A DNA stretch of 64,000 nucleotides from Callorhinus ursinus. Its lineage: Eukaryota; Chordata; Mammalia; Carnivora; Otariidae. The notes beneath the pieces are model-generated. The model searched no databases. It was given only the letters and a program-made list of their open reading frames with translations, and had not been told where the DNA came from. The position numbers and the translations under genes are program-made. Location of the stretch: the NCBI RefSeq assembly GCF_003265705.1, contig NW_020312785.1, forward strand, positions 128,817,665-128,881,664, written 5' to 3'. Each line of letters begins with the position of its first letter. Positions within the stretch are counted from its first letter, which is position 1. Shown one piece after another: positions 58,123-64,000 of the stretch.

Positions 58123-58440
58123 GAATTGTGTAAGACTGTTGAATCACAGACCTGTACCTCTGACACAAATAATACATTATATGTTAAAAAAACAAAAAGA
58201 AGATAGTAGGAAGGGAAAAATGAAGGGGGGGAAGTCGGTGGGGGAGACGAACCATGAGAGACTATGGACTCTGAGAAACAAACTGAGGGTTCTAGAGGGG
58301 TGGGGAAATGGGTTAGCCTGGTGATGGGTATTAAAGAGGGAACGTACTGAATGGAGCACTGGGTGTTATATGCAAACAATGAATCATAGAACACTACATC
58401 AAAAATGGTGATTAACATAACATAATAAAATAAATAAATA
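58123..58440 (+). mobile_element. Carnivore L1, 5'-truncated, sense
   Basis: GAATTGTGTAAGACTGTTGA, GAAGTCGGTGGGGGAGACGA, CCTGGTGATGGGTATTAAAG and GAGCACTGGGTGTTATATGC, ending AATAAAATAAATAAATAAAA. Flanked by AAATGTTCTTT (58112-58122 and 58441-58451). Confidence 0.95.
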
Positions 58441-58752
58441 AAATGTTCTTTTACCTAAAGAACAATAAGATGTTACGACCCCTCAGAAAGATACTTGTCT
58501 GTTTGAGCACTAGCCTATGATTTGTTAGCATTTGTTCAGCAAACAATGGGCTCTTTCTGTGGGCCAAGCACTGCATTAGACATCAGTTGAAAGAAAATAC
58601 TTTCATGGGTAATTCACCTTTGATGAGGAGGTCCTGTGGCAAGTGTGTTACTAGAAATAAGAGTGTGATAAGGGAACCCTGAAGAGGTTGTAACTTACAT
58701 TACAATAGGTAAATGTGTGACACTTCTTAAAACTCTGATCATCAATTTTTTT
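58441..58752. other. Unassigned sequence with possible L2 3' end
   Basis: GCATTTGTTCAGCAAACAAT and GGGCCAAGCACTGCATTAGA (58525-58580) resemble an antisense L2 terminus. Confidence 0.4.
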
Positions 58753-58764
58753 TCCAGTTCAAAT

Positions 58765-59890
58765 GGTGGTATTTGTGGAAAATAAACTCAAAATGGATTA
58801 AAGACCCAAATGTAAGACCTGAAACCATGAAACTCCTAGAAGAGAACACAAGCAGTAATTTCACTGACATTGGCCTTAGTATCATTTTTCTAGGTATGTC
58901 TCCTAAGGCAAGGGAAACAAAACCAAAAACAAACTGTTGGGACTACACCAAAATAAAAAGCTTTTGCACAAGGGAACCATCAACAACAACAACAACAAAA
59001 AGGCAGCTCACTGAATGGAAGAAGATATTGCAAATGATATATCCCTAAAGGGCTAATACCCAAAATATATCAACCACTTATACATACAACTCAACAGCAA
59101 AAAAATCAGACAATATGATTAAAATATGGGCGGAGGACCTGAATAAACAGTTTTCCCAAAGAAGACATACAGATGGCCAACAGACACATGGGAAGATGTT
59201 CAACATCACTAATCATCAGCCAATGTGGAAAACAGTATGGAGGTTCCTCAAAAAATTAAAAATGGAAATACCATAAGATTTAATAACCACTACTGGGTAT
59301 TTACCCAAAGAAAATTAAAACACTAATTAGAAAAGACATAAGCAACCCAAGAGCCCATCAATAGATGAATGGATAAAGAAGATGTAGTATGTATATATAC
59401 AGTAGAATATTAACCATAAAAAAAGGATGAGATCTTGCCATTTGCCACAACGTGGATGGACCTAGAGGGTATTATGTTTAGTGAAGGAAGTTAAAGACAA
59501 ATACCATATGATTTCACTTATGTGTGGAATCTAAAAAAATCTATACAAATGAATAAACAAAAAGCAGAATCAGACCTATAAATGCAGAGAACAAACTGAT
59601 TGTAACAGAGGGAAAGTGGTTGGGAATAGGCAGAATGGGTGGAGGGAAGTGGGAGATACAGACTCCACTTACGGAGTGAATAAGTCACAGGAATTAAAGG
59701 TACAGCATAGGGAATATAGTCAATGATACTGTAATAGTGTTGTACGGTGACAGTTGTAATAGTATTGTATGGTGGCTACACTTGTGGTGAGCAGGGCATA
59801 ACGTGTAGAGATGTTGAATGTCTGTGTTGTACACCTGAAAGAAATGTAACATTGTGTGTCAACCATACACAAATTAAAAAAATATATAAG
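58765..59890 (+). mobile_element. L1, sense, ORF2 C-terminus and 3' UTR
   Basis: A 91-codon frame at 58773-59048 matches the ORF2 C-terminal region in pattern ([20 protein letters not shown], then [10 protein letters not shown]). The 3' UTR follows: GGAATCTAAAAAAATCTATA, GGTACAGCATAGGGAATATA and GTTGTACACCTGAAAGAAAT. An internal deletion joins TCACTAATCATCAGCC to GTGGAAAACAGTATGG. (CAA)n is at 58979-58999. Confidence 0.9.
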
Positions 59891-60139
59891 TACTATTTGT
59901 GGGAGCCTAGAGCATTAAAATATAGGAATAATTGAACTACCTGTTTGATTCAGTATGGTTTATTTATGAACACCTGTTGGGACAAAAGTTAACAAACATC
60001 ACCAAAGTAGATCCTTTAATCAGTATTACAAAACATTAAAGTGTAAAGCCTTCTTTCTCTGTCCAAAAAATCCACAAGATTCTTTGCAAACTCATGCTTT
60101 ATTTTTCATCCAACTATACTTTTAATGAAGTATCTCCAC
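59891..60139. other. Unassigned sequence between two L1 copies
   Basis: Nothing recognised. Confidence 0.35.
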
Positions 60140-60522
60140 TTAAAATAGTAAAAAACAATCTAATTAGAAAATGGGCAAAAGACATGAACATCCTCTTTTA
60201 AGAAAGAGGGTCTCCAGATAGCAAATAAGCACATGAAAAAGTGTTCAACATCAATAGCAATTAGGAAAATGCAAATTAAAACCACAATGTGTTACCAACC
60301 ACTACATCCAATCAGAATGGCTAAAATAAAGCATAGTAAACTAAATGCTGGCAAGGATGTAGAGAAATTGGATCACTCTGCTGGTAGCAATGTAAAATAG
60401 TTCAGTTGCTCTGGAAAAAAATATGGCAGTTTCTTATAAAACTAAATATAAGCTTATCATACAACCCAACAATTGCATTTTTGGGCATTTATCTCAGAAA
60501 TGAAAACTTAAGTTCACACACA

Positions 60523-60559
<37 letters not shown>

Positions 60560-61185
60560 TCATGGCAGCTTTTTTTGTGATAGCTAGAAACTAGAAACTT
60601 TTCAGTCCATTTGTCCTTCAATAGTAAATGGTTCAACAAACTGGTACATCATACTATGGAATACTACCCAGCAATAAGAAGGAACAAACTCTTGATAATG
60701 CAACAACTTAGATGGATCTCAAGGGAATTGTACAAGTAAAAAGAGCCAATTTCAAAAAATTACATTCTATATGATTCCATTTATATAACATTCTTGAAAT
60801 GACAAAATCATAGAGATGAAGCAGAGAGTAGTGGTTGTCAAGAATCAAGGGAGGAAAGTGGGAAGGTGACTGCACCAGTTAAATGGTAGCACAGAGGATG
60901 TTTGTGAAGGAACTGTTCTGTATCTTGGCTGTAATGGTGATCATACAGATCTACATCTGATAAAATTGCATAGAAACAGGTGTACATGAGTGCATATAAA
61001 ACTGGTGATAAGTGGAAAAGGTCAGCGGACTATATCAGTGTGTTTCCTGTGATACCATATTACAGTTCTGCAAGATGTTACCACTGGGGGAAAGTGGATG
61101 GAGGAACATATATGATCCATCAGTATTATTCTTACAACACGGTATGAATCTATAATAATCTCAAAATTAAAAGTTAGAAAAAAAA
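60140..61185 (+). mobile_element. Older L1 (L1M), sense, late ORF2 and 3' UTR
   Basis: AGAAAATGGGCAAAAGACAT, GGAAAATGCAAATTAAAACC, GCTGGCAAGGATGTAGAGAA, TATGGAATACTACCCAGCAA and TGTATCTTGGCTGTAATGGT are in L1 order. Distinct and older than the preceding L1. Confidence 0.88.
60515..60556. repeat. (CA)n microsatellite within L1
   Basis: 42-bp CA array with one G interruption, at the L1 position between AAAACTTAAGTTCA and TGTTCATGGCAGC. Confidence 0.95.
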
Positions 61186-61204
61186 GAACGGAGGCATTGA
61201 GGCT

Positions 61205-61317
61205 AAGTAGGAGAGTGTGAGGTTTTGGGTCAACAAAGCTGTGTTCAAATTCTGGCTCCTCCACTTACCAACTGTGCAACCACATGCCAGTTCTTTAACC
61301 CCTCAGTGCCTTCATTT
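61205..61317 (+). mobile_element. MIR, sense, left part
   Basis: GTTCAAATTCTGGCTCCTCC, ACTTACCAACTGTGCAACC, and AACCCCTCAGTGCCTTCATT. Interrupted by an L1; the right part resumes at about 61459. Confidence 0.8.
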
Positions 61318-61458
61318 ATTTTTTTTTCCTGCCATTTTATTGAGATATAATTGGCATAGAACATTGTATTTATTTTAGGTGTGCAACATAATGATTTATG
61401 TATGTATTGCAAAATGATTACCACAGTAAGTTTAGTTAACATCCATCACCTCACAGAG
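61318..61458 (-). mobile_element. L1 3' end, antisense, inserted in MIR
   Basis: TTTTTTTTCCTGCCATTTTA, TTGAGATATAATTGGCATAG, GGTGTGCAACATAATGATTT and AGTTAACATCCATCACCTCA. Confidence 0.85.
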
Positions 61459-61570
61459 TTACAGTTTCTTTATTTTAAAAGTAGGCACAATAATACTACT
61501 TACCTCTGAGTTATTTTGAGGATTAACTAGCTCCAAATAGCCAATCAGTATCTGATAGGTTTTTAAAACA
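61459..61570 (+). mobile_element. MIR, sense, right part
   Basis: CAGTTTCTTTATTTTAAAAG, GCACAATAATACTACTTACC and TCTGAGTTATTTTGAGGATT continue the MIR in the same orientation. Confidence 0.8.
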
Positions 61571-61629
61571 TTGTATATAAAAGCCACTCATCATTTACAT
61601 TGGGTCATAAAAATTTTGTCTTTTCATCT

Positions 61630-62534
61630 AGCACTTAAAGGAACAGGCACTCGGACTTCTCTGCAGAATTTTAATATTACTGGGTATTCTCCATTTCATT
61701 AAATTCTGCTCATGCATTTCTTTCTACTTTTATGGGATTAACTCTGTTATTCTTTTTCCTTCCTTAAACACTCATTAAATGTCTTTCCTCCTTTCTACTT
61801 TATGTATTTGAAACTATAGATTTCTTTTTGACAACTGTTTTAGCCAAATCTCAAAGTTTGGTATTGGCAATCCAGCATTTCACTGTCATTCATTTATAAA
61901 TGTAGCTGCCATGTATTTTTTGGCTCATCGCCATTTTGAACTTAGGAAACCAGAAGACTGGTCTTTAACACACCAAGATTTTTTTATATTTCAACTTAAA
62001 TCTTAAGAATACTTATAAACATGATATTAATAAATATCATTAAGATCTTATTATTGCTTACCTCAGACTTTTTCTTTGATCCAAGAATTATTTGAAAAAT
62101 GTGTTTTTCAGTTCCCCAAACACTTGATGGAGAATCTTTGTGGTCTTAACAATTCTTTGAAATATGTTAAGCTTCCTCTGTGGCATGGCATGTGATCAGT
62201 TTTTTATAAACGTTTCTTATGTGCTTGGAAAAGAATATATATTCTTTGTTGAGTGTGGAATTTCATCTTCGTTCAATCCCTTCATTTTGTTAATTTGCTT
62301 CTTCCTATTTTCAGTATCCTTATTACATTTTGGTCTGCATGACTTCAGTTACTGCAGCAAAATATCCCTCTGATTGTAGATGTATCATTTTCTCTTTATA
62401 ATTCTACTAAGTTTCACTTTTTATATTTTTGGCTATCTTGTTAAGTACAACAGATTCAGAATTGTTGTATTTTTCTGATGAATTGTTCATTTTATCATAA
62501 TGCAGCAATCATCTTTATTCATTTTGCCTTCAAC
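61630..62534 (-). mobile_element. Old L1, antisense, ORF2 middle region
   Basis: TTTTAGCCAAATCTCAAAGT, TTCTTTGATCCAAGAATTAT, GCTTGGAAAAGAATATATAT and TTCTGATGAATTGTTCATTT match antisense L1 ORF2 in order. Ends in the GATA array. Confidence 0.78.

Positions 62535-62581
<47 letters not shown>
62535..62581. repeat. (ATAG)n microsatellite at the gap edge
   Basis: 47 bp of perfect ATAG/GATA units, running directly into the N run, so the true array length is unknown. Confidence 0.97.
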
Positions 62582-63522
62582 NNNNNNNNNNNNNNNNNNN
62601 NNNNNNNNNNNNNNNNNNNNNNNNNNNNNNNNNNNNNNNNNNNNNNNNNNNNNNNNNNNNNNNNNNNNNNNNNNNNNNNNNNNNNNNNNNNNNNNNNNNN
62701 NNNNNNNNNNNNNNNNNNNNNNNNNNNNNNNNNNNNNNNNNNNNNNNNNNNNNNNNNNNNNNNNNNNNNNNNNNNNNNNNNNNNNNNNNNNNNNNNNNNN
62801 NNNNNNNNNNNNNNNNNNNNNNNNNNNNNNNNNNNNNNNNNNNNNNNNNNNNNNNNNNNNNNNNNNNNNNNNNNNNNNNNNNNNNNNNNNNNNNNNNNNN
62901 NNNNNNNNNNNNNNNNNNNNNNNNNNNNNNNNNNNNNNNNNNNNNNNNNNNNNNNNNNNNNNNNNNNNNNNNNNNNNNNNNNNNNNNNNNNNNNNNNNNN
63001 NNNNNNNNNNNNNNNNNNNNNNNNNNNNNNNNNNNNNNNNNNNNNNNNNNNNNNNNNNNNNNNNNNNNNNNNNNNNNNNNNNNNNNNNNNNNNNNNNNNN
63101 NNNNNNNNNNNNNNNNNNNNNNNNNNNNNNNNNNNNNNNNNNNNNNNNNNNNNNNNNNNNNNNNNNNNNNNNNNNNNNNNNNNNNNNNNNNNNNNNNNNN
63201 NNNNNNNNNNNNNNNNNNNNNNNNNNNNNNNNNNNNNNNNNNNNNNNNNNNNNNNNNNNNNNNNNNNNNNNNNNNNNNNNNNNNNNNNNNNNNNNNNNNN
63301 NNNNNNNNNNNNNNNNNNNNNNNNNNNNNNNNNNNNNNNNNNNNNNNNNNNNNNNNNNNNNNNNNNNNNNNNNNNNNNNNNNNNNNNNNNNNNNNNNNNN
63401 NNNNNNNNNNNNNNNNNNNNNNNNNNNNNNNNNNNNNNNNNNNNNNNNNNNNNNNNNNNNNNNNNNNNNNNNNNNNNNNNNNNNNNNNNNNNNNNNNNNN
63501 NNNNNNNNNNNNNNNNNNNNNN
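62582..63522. other. Assembly gap (941 N)
   Basis: Unbroken run of N. The left edge is a GATA microsatellite and the right edge is inside an antisense L1 3' UTR. Long frames that appear to cross the gap are artefacts of translating N. Confidence 1.
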
Positions 63523-64000
63523 CAGAGTCCATCATCTCTCATGGTTCGTCTCCCCCTCTGACTTAATCCCCTTCATTCTTCCCCTCCTGCTATCTTCTTC
63601 TTTTTCTTTTTTCTTAACATATGTTGCATTATTTGTTTCAGAAGTACAGATCTGTGATTCAACAGTCTTGCACAATTCACAGCGCTCACCGTAGCACATA
63701 CCCTCCCCAATGTCTATCACCCAGCCACCCCATCCCTCCCACCCCCAACCACTCCAGTAACACTCAGTTTGTTTCCTGAGATTAAGAATTCCTCATATCA
63801 GTGAGGTCATGTGATACATGTCTTTCTCTGATTGACTTATTTCACTCAGCATAACACCCTCCAGTTCCATCCACGTCGTTGCAAATGGCAAGATCTCATT
63901 CCTTTTGATGGCTGCATAATATTCCATTGTGTATATATACCACATCTTCTTTATCCATTCATCTGTCGATGGGCATCTTGGCTCTTTCCACAGTTTGGCT
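63523..64000 (-). mobile_element. Carnivore L1, antisense, runs out of the window
   Basis: CCCTTCATTCTTCCCCTCCT, AAGTACAGATCTGTGATTCA, CATACCCTCCCCAATGTCTA (3' UTR), then TTCACTCAGCATAACACCCT, GATGGCTGCATAATATTCCA and CATCTGTCGATGGGCATCTT (antisense late ORF2). Low divergence from the copy at 55403-55757 in the shared part suggests a fairly recent insertion. Its 3' end is hidden in the gap. Confidence 0.94.

Noticed and set aside
58773..59048. 91-codon frame with a convincing protein-like composition
   Set aside because: It is the C-terminal part of L1 ORF2, embedded in L1 sequence on both sides; annotated as L1, not as a host gene.
62487..63542. Open frames of about 340-350 codons on the minus strand, the longest in the window
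   Set aside because: They consist almost wholly of untranslated N plus the GATA array read as repeating S-I-Y-L. No coding evidence.

Overview
This is vertebrate, and more precisely carnivoran, genomic DNA. The decisive sign is about 28 copies of a tRNA-Lys-related SINE that begins GGGGCGCCTGGGTGGCTCAG and ends in a CT-rich block plus AAATAAATAAATAAAATC: the CAN-SINE (SINEC) family, which is restricted to Carnivora. The subfamily mix (heads reading CAGTTGGTTAAGCGACTGCC and CAGTCGTTAAGCGTCTGCC with long CT-rich tails) looks like a caniform, probably an arctoid such as a pinniped or musteloid. That last step is from memory of SINE subfamilies and is inference.

The only protein-coding sequence I can support is one 133-bp internal exon at 27274-27406 on the + strand. 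It encodes the first part of the UBC fold of a class III ubiquitin-conjugating enzyme, and the residues F-S-P-D-Y-P-F point to UBE2E2 rather than UBE2E1 or UBE2E3. The rest of the window is the flanking intron on each side, at least 27.3 kb upstream and at least 36.6 kb downstream. The other open frames are short and either lie in repeats or are unsupported.

Layout: 0-9 kb holds an L1 3' end, an inverted pair of SINEs, and a long L2 (about 3.7-5.0 kb). 9.9-12.9 kb is a nest: a U6 snRNA retropseudogene in an old L1 fragment, followed by a nearly full-length Tigger1 DNA transposon carrying two SINEs. 13-23 kb holds MIR and L2 relics and two abutting hAT-like elements. 23.6-26.1 kb is an old antisense L1. 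The UBE2E2 exon follows at 27.3 kb, with a GC-rich unassigned block about 250 bp downstream of it. 31.2-33.2 kb is a cluster of four SINEs with an old L1. 34-35 kb is a long L2. 38-43 kb is L1-rich, including an L1 inserted into a MER5A. 45.5-46.4 kb is a very old CR1/L3-like LINE. 55-59 kb has two 5'-truncated carnivore L1s in opposite orientation and an MLT1-like solo LTR. 58.7-62.5 kb is nearly continuous L1 ending in a GATA microsatellite, a 941-bp run of N, and a further antisense L1 that leaves the window.

I found no evidence of a previously undescribed biological system, CRISPR array, operon or cluster. The worthwhile points are the exon's non-consensus splice donor, nested and datable transposon insertions, close inverted SINE pairs that could form double-stranded RNA in the intron, an anomalous GC-rich block beside the exon, and an assembly gap whose content can be partly predicted. 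All repeat family names are from recognition by eye; edges without target-site duplications are approximate.
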